Source of the DNA: a bacterium
GTDB taxonomy: Bacteria; CSSED10-310; JAJRTK01
Assembly: GCA_024278345.1 (NCBI GenBank)
Contig: JAJRTK010000180.1
Location: forward strand, 1 to 14,445
Length of the DNA stretch: 14,445 nucleotides
Direction of reading: 5' to 3'
Every line of letters begins with the position of its first letter. Positions within the stretch are counted from its first letter, which is position 1. A model generated the notes under the pieces. It worked only from the letters and a program-made list of their open reading frames with translations. It was not told the origin of the DNA and did no database searches. Positions 1-6,742 of the stretch are shown here, piece by piece. A program made the position numbers and the translations under genes.

Positions 1-5
1 CCCGC

Positions 6-24
6 CGCCGGCAAGATGCCGGCG
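6..24. repeat. GC-rich inverted repeat at left edge
   Basis: The bases CGCCGGC and GCCGGCG form a perfect 7-bp stem around the loop AAGAT. A further GGCGGC at 35-40 could pair with GCCGCC at 4-9 as an alternative fold. It resembles REP-like palindromes scattered between genes in high-GC genomes. Only one copy is seen and it touches the window edge, so its full extent is unknown. Confidence 0.4.
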
Positions 25-145
25 CCACGCTTTCGGCGGCGATAGGTGTCAAGCAATCACGTGAGGATTTGATAGGTCCCGTTCCTTGCTCCCTACTGTC
101 GAAATCCGCGAATGATCAGGTTTTTGACTGGTGTTACGCTTTTGG

Positions 146-239
146 GGCAGTGGATCCGGCCCAGGGCCATGAAAGGCGAGTGGCGGCGGACGGACTGCCG
201 TCGCCGCGAGGGGAAGACAACCTAAAGAAAAGAAAGAAA
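146..239 (+). repeat. Dispersed structured repeat, copy A (short form)
   Basis: The copy begins with a GGCAG block and a C/G-rich stretch, then has the core GGCGAG (175-180). A near-perfect stem follows: GCGGCGGACGG at 183-193 and CCGTCGCCGC at 198-207, loop ACTG, with one bulged G. It continues with GAGGGGAAGACAACC and a purine tail of A and G to about 239. Copy B at 12071-12165, inverted, matches almost base for base through the core. Similarity to B seems to continue past the tail: both have GGTGCCCTTCAGGA shortly downstream (251-264 here). Confidence 0.8.
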
Positions 240-240
240 T

Positions 241-390
241 TTACTCAAATGGTGCCCTTCAGGATCCCCACCACCGGTTTTCTCGGGTCCTATCGACTTC
301 GGTGGTGCGGGGCCAGACAGAAGATCGCCGGAAGACTCTGGGCCAGTCCTCGAAGAACTCCTCACTTTGTTCTATATTGGGTTGAGTGGT
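241..390 (+). ncRNA. Candidate retron ncRNA (msr-msd) region, unproven
   Basis: Two hairpins stand in the expected place for a retron RNA, ahead of the kinase-RT operon. The first pairs CCCCACCACCG (266-276) with CGGTGGTGCGGGG (300-312), with a two-base bulge. The second pairs GGCCAGA (311-317) with TCTGGGCC (337-344). Outer segments TTACTCAA (241-248) and TTGAGTGG (382-389) can pair over 8 bases, two of them G-U, like a short a1/a2 duplex. Known retron RNAs have such an outer duplex, a branching guanosine and a long msd stem. I cannot pick a branching G, and neither stem is long, so this is a location hypothesis rather than a delineated RNA. Confidence 0.25.
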
Positions 391-463
391 GAGCGGTGGG
401 CAGTGAGCATGCGGTGAGTTGTTCGTAAGCGGTTATTAGCGGGCGGTGAGCGGCGGTGAACTG
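387..463. repeat. Degenerate GGTGAG-rich repeat stretch
   Basis: The short word GGTGAG and close variants (GGTGGG, AGTGAG, GGTGAA) recur about eight times in some 75 bases, often preceded by GC or GCG. Spacing is irregular, so this is not a clean tandem array. It lies in the leader between the hairpins and the kinase start and is not translated. It could be low-complexity sequence, a decayed tandem repeat or a set of protein-binding sites; the sequence does not decide. Confidence 0.4.
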
Positions 464-519
464 ATGTTTGCGTTTGCAGAGGCGTATCGGCTTTTGTTCG
501 GGAAATCGGGAAGGGGCGG

Positions 520-2700
520 ATGATGGAACAATTCAGAATGGGTAGAGCTCTCTTGAAGGCTGGTGTCCGCGGCGTAGGCGCGGCGATCCCCGGAGGAATT
601 TTTGTCGGGGCCTTGTTCGAAGAACTGGCATTGCCCTTTTGCAACGGAGCCTGGGACTGGTTGAAGGGCAAATCCACGGCTGAGCGGCAGGCCGCTCTCG
701 ATGAGCTTGCTCAACTGCCGGTTCCCGATGCTCGTCAGATTGCCGAAGCGGAATTGCCGGAAGAATTGTCGTCTATTCGTAGTCGGGAAGAAGTTCTGAG
801 CTATCTTTCCGTGGTACCCATGTCTGTTCGGCGAGCGGTGAGCCGTCCCGGCGACGGAGGGCAACCATCGGTCCTGGCCACCCAGTTGCCTGAAAGACCG
901 GAAGCCTTGATGGCGTTTCTTCCTCTTCGGCCCCCGCGCTTTGCTCCGGGAGATCCGGTGGCGGGCCACGACTTCGAGCTAGAAACACTCCTTGGGCAGG
1001 GCGGTTTTGGCGAGGTTTGGAAAGCGTGCCATATCCGGCGCCGCTCCGTTCCTCCCAGGGCGTTCAAGTTCTGTTTGGACCCAGTGCTGAGGTTCAGTTT
1101 GGAGCGGGAGCTCGACCTTGTGGATGAGCTCCGGCACGAAGGGATCGTGGAGCTTCTTGGAACCGCTTTGAGTGCCGATCCGCCCTTCCTGATGTACGAG
1201 CTTGTGGAGGGCGGCGATCTCGTGGGCTGGCTTCAGAACTTCGAGGGCCGGCTGCCGCCGGAGAAAGAGGTCCTGAAGATCTTGAGAATGACGGCGGAAG
1301 CCCTGGACTACACCCACCGGAAAGGGATTGTCCATCGAGATCTGAAACCCGCAAACCTGCTCGTGACTTCCGATGGCCGGATTAAGATCGCCGATTTCGG
1401 AATCGGCGCATTGTCGGCGGACGCGGAGCGGACGCGGTCGCCCAGCGAGGTCCTGACGCAACACTCGAAATTGCAGGGCGCCTGCACTCCGCTGTACGCC
1501 GATCCGACGCGGATCTATTCAACCCATGCCGACCCAAAGGTCGATATCTACGCTTTGGGTGTCATTGCCTACCAGCTCCTCATGGGCAACGTGACGCTGC
1601 CCATGCCACAGTATTGGCGGCAGGAGCTCGAGACCCGCCGAGTGTCGAGTGGCCTTTGCGATCTCGTTGCGGCTTGCGTGGAACACCCAACGAACCGCCT
1701 CGCGGACGCAGGGGCCTTTTTGGCACAACTGAAAAGGCTTCGTACGGAGGCGGGAGCTGCCAGCCGAACCGAAACCGCAAAGCCCGCTAGCAGCAAGAGG
1801 GCAGGGGAACAAATCCACTCAGCCACCAGAGAGAGGCGACAGAGCAGAGTTTCGTCCAAGTCCGTGGGCACTGGGAAGATCTCTCGCCGAAATCCGGAGC
1901 TCCAGATCTTGAAAAAGGCGTGCCTCGTGGATCGCGGACCTCGCAAGGTCGATCGCCGTCTTCGTGGGCGCGGTATCATTGAGAGCGCGGATATCATCGC
2001 CCACCTTTCCCACGTCACCGGAGCGAGCTTACAGGAAGCCGCCCGAGCCGTCGATGCGTTTTGGAATAATGTGGCACGTCTGGGTGACAAGCTGGAGAGA
2101 GGCCAAAAACACCTGGTGATCCCTCATTTCGGCACCTTCCGATTGGCACGGCGCCGGACGAGCAGAACCAGTCGAGGCCGAATCGTTCTCCAGTTCCGGT
2201 CGCGGACCCTGGCGGAGCTGAAAAGCAGAAGCGCCGGAGGCAGGACTCCCAGTGCCGACCAAGAACGCGAGGGGCTCCTGGGAATGTTTGATCGCCTCAT
2301 GGGCTCCGGTGGCAAGCGATCCGCCAGTGGAGTCACTGGAACTGTCCCCAGCGTGGGCGATCCCGTATGGGTCCAGAAAGTGAAATCCTCCTACCCCATC
2401 GTGGCGGTGATGGAAGGCCGTGAAGCGGCGTGGAACCAGTCGCGGTTCTCGGTTCGAAGAAGACTTGCCCTGGCCATGGCGGTGGATGCCGAGCTGCCTC
2501 TGGGGATGGCCGCTCGCCTTCTGGAAGCGCTCCTTCAGACGATGGCCAGGCTCTTTCTGCAAAACGTCCAAGGTATCCGTTGGGCGCGGCGCGGCTTCAT
2601 GCGACCGGTGAAAGTCCGCCGTCGGCGACGGGGAAAAAGGCAGTTCACCCACTATCGGTTCCAGTGTTACCGGGCTTTCTCCCGCCGCCTCAAGGACTGA
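520..2700 (+). CDS. Ser/Thr protein kinase fused to HU/IHF-like DNA-binding domains
   Basis: This 726-residue protein has a glycine-rich hydrophobic segment at 11-40, then a kinase at about 151-408. Visible kinase motifs are the P-loop GQGGFGEV (159-166), K183 in AFKF, probable alpha-C E197, HRDLKPAN (272-279) with catalytic D274, and DFG (292-294). YADPT (326-330) replaces the usual APE. The N-terminal 140 residues and the FKFCLDP segment recall planctomycete/verrucomicrobial kinases (memory, not searched). After a basic linker, 486-567 matches an HU/IHF fold, with the HFGTF turn at 536-540 and a basic arm. Residues 642-722 look like a second, degenerate HU-like unit. It phosphorylates Ser/Thr and should bind DNA or structured RNA/DNA. 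The start at 520 follows AAGGGGCGG; a second ATG lies at 523. The RT gene begins 12 bases after the stop, so the two are probably cotranscribed. A kinase-HU fusion beside an RT suggests a retron partner protein (inference). Kinase and first HU calls are firm, the second HU moderate. Confidence 0.9.
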   Translation: MMEQFRMGRALLKAGVRGVGAAIPGGIFVGALFEELALPFCNGAWDWLKGKSTAERQAALDELAQLPVPDARQIAEAELPEELSSIRSREEVLSYLSVVPMSVRRAVSRPGDGGQPSVLATQLPERPEALMAFLPLRPPRFAPGDPVAGHDFELETLLGQGGFGEVWKACHIRRRSVPPRAFKFCLDPVLRFSLERELDLVDELRHEGIVELLGTALSADPPFLMYELVEGGDLVGWLQNFEGRLPPEKEVLKILRMTAEALDYTHRKGIVHRDLKPANLLVTSDGRIKIADFGIGALSADAERTRSPSEVLTQHSKLQGACTPLYADPTRIYSTHADPKVDIYALGVIAYQLLMGNVTLPMPQYWRQELETRRVSSGLCDLVAACVEHPTNRLADAGAFLAQLKRLRTEAGAASRTETAKPASSKRAGEQIHSATRERRQSRVSSKSVGTGKISRRNPELQILKKACLVDRGPRKVDRRLRGRGIIESADIIAHLSHVTGASLQEAARAVDAFWNNVARLGDKLERGQKHLVIPHFGTFRLARRRTSRTSRGRIVLQFRSRTLAELKSRSAGGRTPSADQEREGLLGMFDRLMGSGGKRSASGVTGTVPSVGDPVWVQKVKSSYPIVAVMEGREAAWNQSRFSVRRRLALAMAVDAELPLGMAARLLEALLQTMARLFLQNVQGIRWARRGFMRPVKVRRRRRGKRQFTHYRFQCYRAFSRRLKD

Positions 2701-2712
2701 TGGGGGCTGGAG

Positions 2713-3585
2713 ATGATGGGCCGCCTTTGCGAAGTCGTGAAGCTGAACAGCGAAGCCATCAACGCCATGCTGGATCGGGTGGAAGAGCTTTACCTGCGCT
2801 TCCCCATTCCCAAGTCGCCCACGAAAAAGCGCTGGATTGAGGCGCCGGCTCCGGAGCTCAAGGAGCTCCAGCAGCGCCTTCTCAAGGGGCTGCTCTATCA
2901 GCTTCCCGCCCATCATGCCGCACACGGTTTTGTGCCAGGCCGCTCGATCTTGACCAACGCCCGAGTCCACGTCGGCCGCCGGTGGGTCATTGCCCTTGAT
3001 ATCCAGGAGTTCTTTCCCTCCACCCGGGCGGCGAAAATAGAGGAGATCGTTCGCGGGTTTGCGGGTCTTGATGATTGGGAACGCTCGGCCATCGTCCCAT
3101 TGGTGACGCTCCGCGGACGGTTGCCCCAGGGTGCTCCCACCAGTCCTCACCTGGCGAATTTGGCCTTTTTCCCCCTCGACGTGAAGCTGGTGGAATTGGC
3201 GAAAATCAGAGGATTCCGCTACACGAGATATGCTGACGATCTGACTTTTTCTGGCAACCGGTTCCCCACGGGATTGGTTGAGAACGTCAGCGAAATCCTG
3301 GAAAAAGGAGGGTACCGGCTGGCCAGGAAGAAAACGCGGATCATGGGCCAGGGCCGCCGCCAAAAGGTCACCGGCCTTGTGGTGAACGACAAGGTTCAGT
3401 TGCCCAGGGAGTTTCGGCGTTGGCTCCGTGCGATTCTTCACGACATCCGGCACCGAGGGCTTGACGCCGCTCTCAGTCGGACCCAGAACATGACGGAAGC
3501 TCGCCTGATCGGAACCCTGTCATTCCAGATGATGATCGACCCCGACGGGCTGGGCCGTCTCATCTCTTCTTCCGACGAATTCTAG
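2713..3585 (+). CDS. Retron-type reverse transcriptase
   Basis: The protein has 290 residues, close to the usual length of retron RTs. It shows the retron NAxxH motif as NARVH (82-86), motif A as ALDIQEFFPS (94-103) with D96, QGAPTSPHLAN (139-149), the catalytic YADD (173-176) in RYADDLTFSG, and the retron VTG triplet (219-221) before the thumb region. All catalytic aspartates are present, so it should be active. In known retrons this enzyme copies part of a partner RNA into msDNA primed from a guanosine 2'-OH. There are in-frame ATGs at 2713 and 2716; GGGGG at 2702-2706 spaces best with 2713. The 12-base gap to the kinase gene suggests translational coupling. No maturase, endonuclease or integrase domain is present, which argues against a group II intron. 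The RNA substrate is not identified; 241-519 is the best place to look. Confidence 0.9.
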   Translation: MMGRLCEVVKLNSEAINAMLDRVEELYLRFPIPKSPTKKRWIEAPAPELKELQQRLLKGLLYQLPAHHAAHGFVPGRSILTNARVHVGRRWVIALDIQEFFPSTRAAKIEEIVRGFAGLDDWERSAIVPLVTLRGRLPQGAPTSPHLANLAFFPLDVKLVELAKIRGFRYTRYADDLTFSGNRFPTGLVENVSEILEKGGYRLARKKTRIMGQGRRQKVTGLVVNDKVQLPREFRRWLRAILHDIRHRGLDAALSRTQNMTEARLIGTLSFQMMIDPDGLGRLISSSDEF

Positions 3586-3652
3586 AGCTTCTCCTCAACC
3601 GGTGCCGAGGTGTCCCAGGGACTCATTTTCTTGAAACAAGGTGCGGTGTAAC

Positions 3653-3735
3653 GGCTCTTCTTTTTTGGGGTTGGGTTCCGCTTCCATCGCTCACGGCCGT
3701 TCGCGCTGTTCGCCTCCGGCTTCCCCTTCTCCCGA
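3653..3735 (-). repeat. Dispersed structured repeat, copy E (degenerate)
   Basis: Read on the minus strand it goes GGCGAACAGCG, ACGGCCGT, then GAAGCGGAACCCAACC and an AAAAAAGAAGAG purine tail. This follows the same order as copies A and B, but the core stem is largely lost. It fills most of the 173-base gap between the RT gene and the next gene and is oriented opposite to both, as copies B and C are. The match is clear in the GCGGAACnCAACC block and the purine tail, weaker elsewhere. Confidence 0.55.
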
Positions 3736-3758
3736 AGTTTGGCAGGGAATTTTGCACT

Positions 3759-5597
3759 ATGGGTTTCCCCACCGAAGAAACCTGGCCTCCAGACAAGATG
3801 GAGCTCGACTTGGGCGGGCTTCGGATCGTCCCCATCGTCCATGGGCGACTGGAATTTGCTATCGAGGTGCGTCGGCAGATCTTCGAGTACCATCCCCAGG
3901 CCGTCGCGGTCGAGCTCCCGGAGACATTGTACGAACCGGTGATCCGGGCCGTGCGCAGGCTTCCTTTTATCTCTGTCGTCCACTATCAGACGGCCGGCGG
4001 TGACCCCGCCTATCTGCCGGTTGAGCCCTGCGACGGAGTGGTGGAAGCGATGCGGCTGGCCCTAGAAGCGGGCATGGAGCTGCGCCTTGTAGATCGCGAC
4101 GGCGATGGCATCGAAAATGTCATGGAATGGATTCCGGACCCCTATGCCATCAGCCGGATCGGCTCAGCGCAATACTGTCGCCGGTTACTGAGCTCCTACG
4201 GTAGCCGTCCGGTTCCTCCCGAGGACGAAGCGCGGGAAGAGACCATGGCCTACCATCTGGGGCAGCTCCAGAACCAATATGATCGGGTGCTGTTCGTCTG
4301 CGGTTTCGCCCATGTAGCGGGCGTCATCAAGGCGTTGCCCACCGCCGTGGCTCGGCCGCTGGGCCGCGTTCGCCGGGAACGGGTACTGGTTTCCGCCCTC
4401 CACCACGACTCCATCCGGGAGTGTCTGGCAGAACCGCCGTACCTCACCCGGGCCTACGAAGAGGCACGCCGGAGCAGCACCGTGCATCAGCTCGATCGGA
4501 TGCGGGAAGCCGTTTCTTTGGTGCAGGAGGCGACCAAGCAGCATCTTGAAAACTCCGGGGAAACGGTTTCACCGAAGATCATGAAGACTCTCTTCCGGTT
4601 TGCACGGAACTATGCCCTGGTGGAGGGCGGCCTTGCACCGGATCTCTACCAGCTTCTCGTGGCCGCCAAAGGTTGCGTCGATGACAATTTCGCCTATGAA
4701 GTGTGGGATTTGGCCACGAGCTACCACTACATCGAGTCTCCACCGACCTTACCGGTCATCCGCCTCGGCGTGGAGGATCTCTACAAGCATGCCCGCCACA
4801 TTCGCTTCCACCGAAAGCTCAAAAATCGCCGGATGGGGATGCTGCGGATGATCAAGAAAAGAAAGAGGGAAAAGAAACCCGGAGACTGGAAGAAGAAGTG
4901 GAAAGGCCTCTCCATCTGCTCCCACCCACCGGAGGACCTGGTCATCGAGGGGTACGGCGCTTTCTTGAGGAAAAAAGCCAAGGGGATCCTCAGCCAGGAG
5001 TACAGCCGTGTCGAACCCTTCCAAACCAGTCTGCTGGACGGCATCGACATGCGCGAAACCCTCCGGAATTGGCATGAACGGAAGATCTACGTTCGGGAGA
5101 ATCGGCCCGTCAGGGGCGAGGTCGGAGCTGTGGTGGTCATTTTCGATCCAGACGTTGGCGCCCATGAAAGCTATCCCTGGCGCATGACATGGCAGGGCGA
5201 GCACGAGCAGGAATCAGACATGGCGCTCTATGCAACCGAACCGGGCGACCAAGTGATCGGCCCTGGCATCTCCCGGTGCGAGTACGGCGGAATGGTGATG
5301 ACCTATCCGCCGGGGCGGATGTATTACGTGTGGGAAGACCCTTACCTTGCGGGCACTCACAATAAGGCGGAGCGACTCCTGCTGGCGGGCCTCGTTTACG
5401 CCCTGGATCGCATGGTGGTCTACGTTGCGGAAAAGCCACCCGGAAGCCGAATGCGGACCATCGCCGCCAGGCTGGACAAGAAGCTTCTGTATGTTCCCAG
5501 CGGCCAGCTTTCGCCTCTAACGCTCAAAAAAATCCGCGTTTTTCACGTCCTAGACGGTCACCACGTGAGGAGCTATGCGGGTGAGTTTATCTGGTGA
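3759..5597 (+). CDS. TraB/PrgY-like N-terminal domain with unassigned C-terminus
   Basis: This 612-residue protein has a first 200 residues that carry the scattered motifs of the TraB/PrgY/ChaN/TIKI superfamily. These are IVHG near the start (26-29), VAVELPE (49-55) with E52, AREETMAYHL (158-167) like the family's ERDxxMA, and FVCGFAHVAG (179-188) with H185, like the GxGHxxG motif. Known members include pheromone-shutdown proteins, haem-binding ChaN and metalloprotease-like TIKI, so the biochemical role is open. Residues 200-612 match nothing I recognise. They include a very basic stretch at about 349-383 and an acidic/aromatic part near 455-525. No signal peptide or membrane helix is evident, so it is probably cytoplasmic. 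The start at 3759 follows AGGGA about 11 bases upstream; the ATG at 3798 just before the domain is an alternative. The gap holding repeat E argues against it belonging to the kinase-RT operon. Confidence 0.75.
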   Translation: MGFPTEETWPPDKMELDLGGLRIVPIVHGRLEFAIEVRRQIFEYHPQAVAVELPETLYEPVIRAVRRLPFISVVHYQTAGGDPAYLPVEPCDGVVEAMRLALEAGMELRLVDRDGDGIENVMEWIPDPYAISRIGSAQYCRRLLSSYGSRPVPPEDEAREETMAYHLGQLQNQYDRVLFVCGFAHVAGVIKALPTAVARPLGRVRRERVLVSALHHDSIRECLAEPPYLTRAYEEARRSSTVHQLDRMREAVSLVQEATKQHLENSGETVSPKIMKTLFRFARNYALVEGGLAPDLYQLLVAAKGCVDDNFAYEVWDLATSYHYIESPPTLPVIRLGVEDLYKHARHIRFHRKLKNRRMGMLRMIKKRKREKKPGDWKKKWKGLSICSHPPEDLVIEGYGAFLRKKAKGILSQEYSRVEPFQTSLLDGIDMRETLRNWHERKIYVRENRPVRGEVGAVVVIFDPDVGAHESYPWRMTWQGEHEQESDMALYATEPGDQVIGPGISRCEYGGMVMTYPPGRMYYVWEDPYLAGTHNKAERLLLAGLVYALDRMVVYVAEKPPGSRMRTIAARLDKKLLYVPSGQLSPLTLKKIRVFHVLDGHHVRSYAGEFIW

Positions 5598-5631
5598 CCT
5601 GGGAGATCGGAGCATACCCTCAATAAACCGA

Positions 5632-5683
5632 GACAGCCAGCGACCGATTGCTCCGGCTGCCGGCTGTCCACCGCTTTAACTTT
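5632..5683. terminator. Probable bidirectional terminator between convergent genes
   Basis: GACAGCC (5632-5638) pairs with GGCTGTC (5662-5668) as a 7-bp stem around a partly self-pairing loop. On the plus strand a T-rich stretch (CTTTAACTTTT) follows; on the minus strand TCGGTTTATT follows. It sits between the stop of the TraB-like gene (5597) and the stop of the RRM gene (5696), where a shared terminator is expected. The stem is interrupted, so strength is uncertain. Confidence 0.5.
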
Positions 5684-5695
5684 TAACGTTGACGC

Positions 5696-6025
5696 CTACC
5701 AACGTTCTCGTCGGCGACCTCCCCCATAACCGCCGCCGCCACCGCCAGCGCCCCCACCACTACCGCGGCGGCGTGGAGCCTGCTCCGTGGCGAAATCGAC
5801 CCGAAGAGTCCGGCCATCTAGCTCCTGACCGTTCATCGAGTCGAGGGCGTCAGCGGCGGCTTCCTCTTCTACGAAGGTGACGAAACCGAATCCGCGCGAG
5901 CGACCCGTATCCCGATCCGTGATGACCTTGGCTTCGATAATCTCACCAAATTCACCAAATACCCTGCCCAGGGTGGTGTCGTCTGTCTTCCAGGCCAACC
6001 CACCGACAAATAGCTTCTTGGACAT
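5696..6025 (-). CDS. Small glycine-rich RRM RNA-binding protein
   Basis: This is a 109-residue protein with one RNA-recognition motif: RNP2 as KLFVGGL (4-10) and RNP1 as RGFGFVTF (44-51), with the expected spacing. A glycine-rich, arginine-capped tail follows from about 85. Bacterial proteins of this type bind single-stranded RNA in the cytoplasm; in cyanobacteria such Rbp proteins are often cold-induced. I start it at the ATG at 6025, where the RRM begins (MSKKLF), with GGAG about 13 bases upstream. The frame stays open to 6124, but that extension crosses an intrinsic terminator at 6088-6112 and has no domain resemblance. The upstream promoter, long structured leader and terminator suggest control by premature termination (inference). 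The gene faces away from hutU and converges on the TraB-like gene. Confidence 0.9.
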   Translation of the reverse strand: MSKKLFVGGLAWKTDDTTLGRVFGEFGEIIEAKVITDRDTGRSRGFGFVTFVEEEAAADALDSMNGQELDGRTLRVDFATEQAPRRRGSGGGAGGGGGGYGGGRRRERW

Positions 6026-6087
6026 TCTGTTCACACTACTCCAATGAGCGCTTTTCAGCGCGAAACCCACCCCGCCGCACGAGGAGC

Positions 6088-6112
6088 AAAAAAAACCGGC
6101 TTTATGAGCCGG
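6088..6112 (-). terminator. Intrinsic terminator ahead of the RRM gene
   Basis: On the minus strand CCGGCT and AGCCGG form a 6-bp GC-rich stem with a 5-base loop (6096-6112), followed at once by eight T residues (6095-6088). This is a textbook Rho-independent terminator. It lies about 63 bases before the RRM start and about 220 bases after a predicted transcription start. It either ends a separate small RNA or acts as an attenuator for the RRM gene. Confidence 0.85.
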
Positions 6113-6335
6113 AAAGCTTTGCAAACCCGATTTCTCGATCCACTCGCATCGGCGCGGCTAACTCCATCATCCCACACCCGCGTGACTCACGCCGCCGAAA
6201 GAGACGACTCAAACCAGCAAACGCCGGCCCCAACCGCCCGTCAGGGCGAAAAGCGAGAACTCACCCGCTAGGGGGAAACCCCCAAAATGTGAAACAACGA
6301 CTCAAACCAAATTCGGCCCGGAGCCGAACCTAGCC
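6088..6335 (-). ncRNA. Structured RNA or attenuator leader upstream of the RRM gene
   Basis: A transcript starting near 6334 and ending at the terminator would be about 245 bases. It is rich in hairpins: TTCGGC/GCCGAA (6312-6328), GGGGG/CCCCC around TTT (6271-6283), GGGTGA/TCGCCC competing with CGCCC/GGGCG near 6236-6270, and CGTGA/TCACG near 6180-6191. The 13-base word ACGACTCAAACCA (plus strand) is repeated exactly at 6204-6216 and 6297-6309. No convincing open frame fills it. I checked by eye for hallmarks of tmRNA, RNase P RNA, SRP RNA, 6S RNA and the c-di-GMP riboswitch and found none. It may be a free-standing small RNA or a regulatory leader of the RRM gene. Confidence 0.6.
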
Positions 6336-6340
6336 CTCCC

Positions 6341-6370
6341 ATTAGAAACCAAAGAATGGGTGGATGTCAA
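6341..6370 (-). promoter_or_regulatory. Strong sigma70-type promoter for the RNA/RRM transcript
   Basis: On the minus strand there is a perfect -35 TTGACA (6370-6365), an 18-base spacer and the -10 TCTAAT (6346-6341, five of six consensus bases). Initiation would fall near the G at 6334-6335, directly before the first strong hairpin. It is the best promoter match I found in the window. Confidence 0.75.
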
Positions 6371-6742
6371 GAGCTAGTTGATCTTTTATTGTGAAAGGCG
6401 TACCTGCTTGGGAGGTGCGGATGCGGTAATGTAGAGTTATTTCGTTGTTTTCAATCCAGTTATTCTTGGACAACCTGTATCCAAAATGGTTGGATTTTTA
6501 CGGGAGGGTTGGTTCCGGTGGGGCAAGGCGTCGGCTAGACGGTGGATCGGGGCGAGCAGCGGCGGACGGAGGGGAACTCGCGCAGAAGGCGCGGGTCATG
6601 CCCATGAGAGCGGAACACAACCTGGAAAAAGAAAACGCCGACCCATAGACCGTCGTCTTTTGCACAATGGGAAGTTCGGGGATCTTGCGCGGAGAAACCG
6701 CGGGGTCCTCCACTGGACCTCTTTCCAGGAACGAGGTGAGCC
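6361..6742. other. Intergenic region upstream of urocanase
   Basis: This stretch separates the minus-strand RRM transcript from the plus-strand urocanase. Its left part (6370-6500) is clearly more AT-rich than its surroundings and probably holds the urocanase promoter. I found only weak hexamers (TTGGGA at 6408 and TAGAGT at 6432, 18 bases apart) and would not rely on them. The right part is taken up by repeat copy D. No protein gene is supported; open frames over the repeat have no family resemblance. Confidence 0.5.
6520..6637 (+). repeat. Dispersed structured repeat, copy D (long form)
   Basis: It starts with GGGGCA and has GGCGAG at 6551-6556 followed by the CAGCGGCGGACGG core. It then carries the extra hairpin of the long form: ACTCGCGC (6576-6583) pairs perfectly with GCGCGGGT (6589-6596, one G-T) around AGAAG. 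It ends with GCGGAACACAACC and a GAAAAAGAAAA tail. It matches copy C in layout, with stem changes that keep pairing, and lies in the leader of the urocanase gene. Confidence 0.75.

Larger units (their letters stand above)
1..519. other. Non-coding upstream region of the kinase-RT operon
   Basis: I see no convincing protein gene here. The one open frame of about 100 codons (69-392) runs through a dispersed repeat and has no family resemblance. The region holds a GC-rich inverted repeat at 6-24, repeat copy A at 146-239, two neighbouring hairpins at 266-312 and 311-344, and a degenerate GGTGAG-rich stretch at 387-463. A possible -10 hexamer TATATT lies at 373-378, but no good -35 stands in front of it. 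The region is the natural place for a promoter and, if the operon is a retron, for its non-coding RNA. Confidence 0.6.

Noticed and set aside
175-193. Resemblance of the repeat core (GAGTGGCGGCGGACGG) to a 16S rRNA segment
   Set aside because: The likeness covers about 15 bases with an insertion and no neighbouring rRNA sequence; the hairpin and tail explain the core better.
69-392. A 107-codon plus-strand frame upstream of the kinase
   Set aside because: It runs through repeat copy A; similar peptides (RRVAADGLPSPR) appear on the minus strand at copy B, which shows they come from the repeat and not from a gene.
2029-3453. A 474-codon open frame on the minus strand across the kinase and RT genes
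   Set aside because: It lies opposite two genes with clear conserved motifs, its translation resembles no family, and long antisense frames are common in high-GC coding DNA.
2713-3585. RT as part of a group II intron or diversity-generating element
   Set aside because: There is no maturase or endonuclease domain, no intron RNA ends, no variable-region repeat pair, and the NAxxH and VTG motifs fit retrons.
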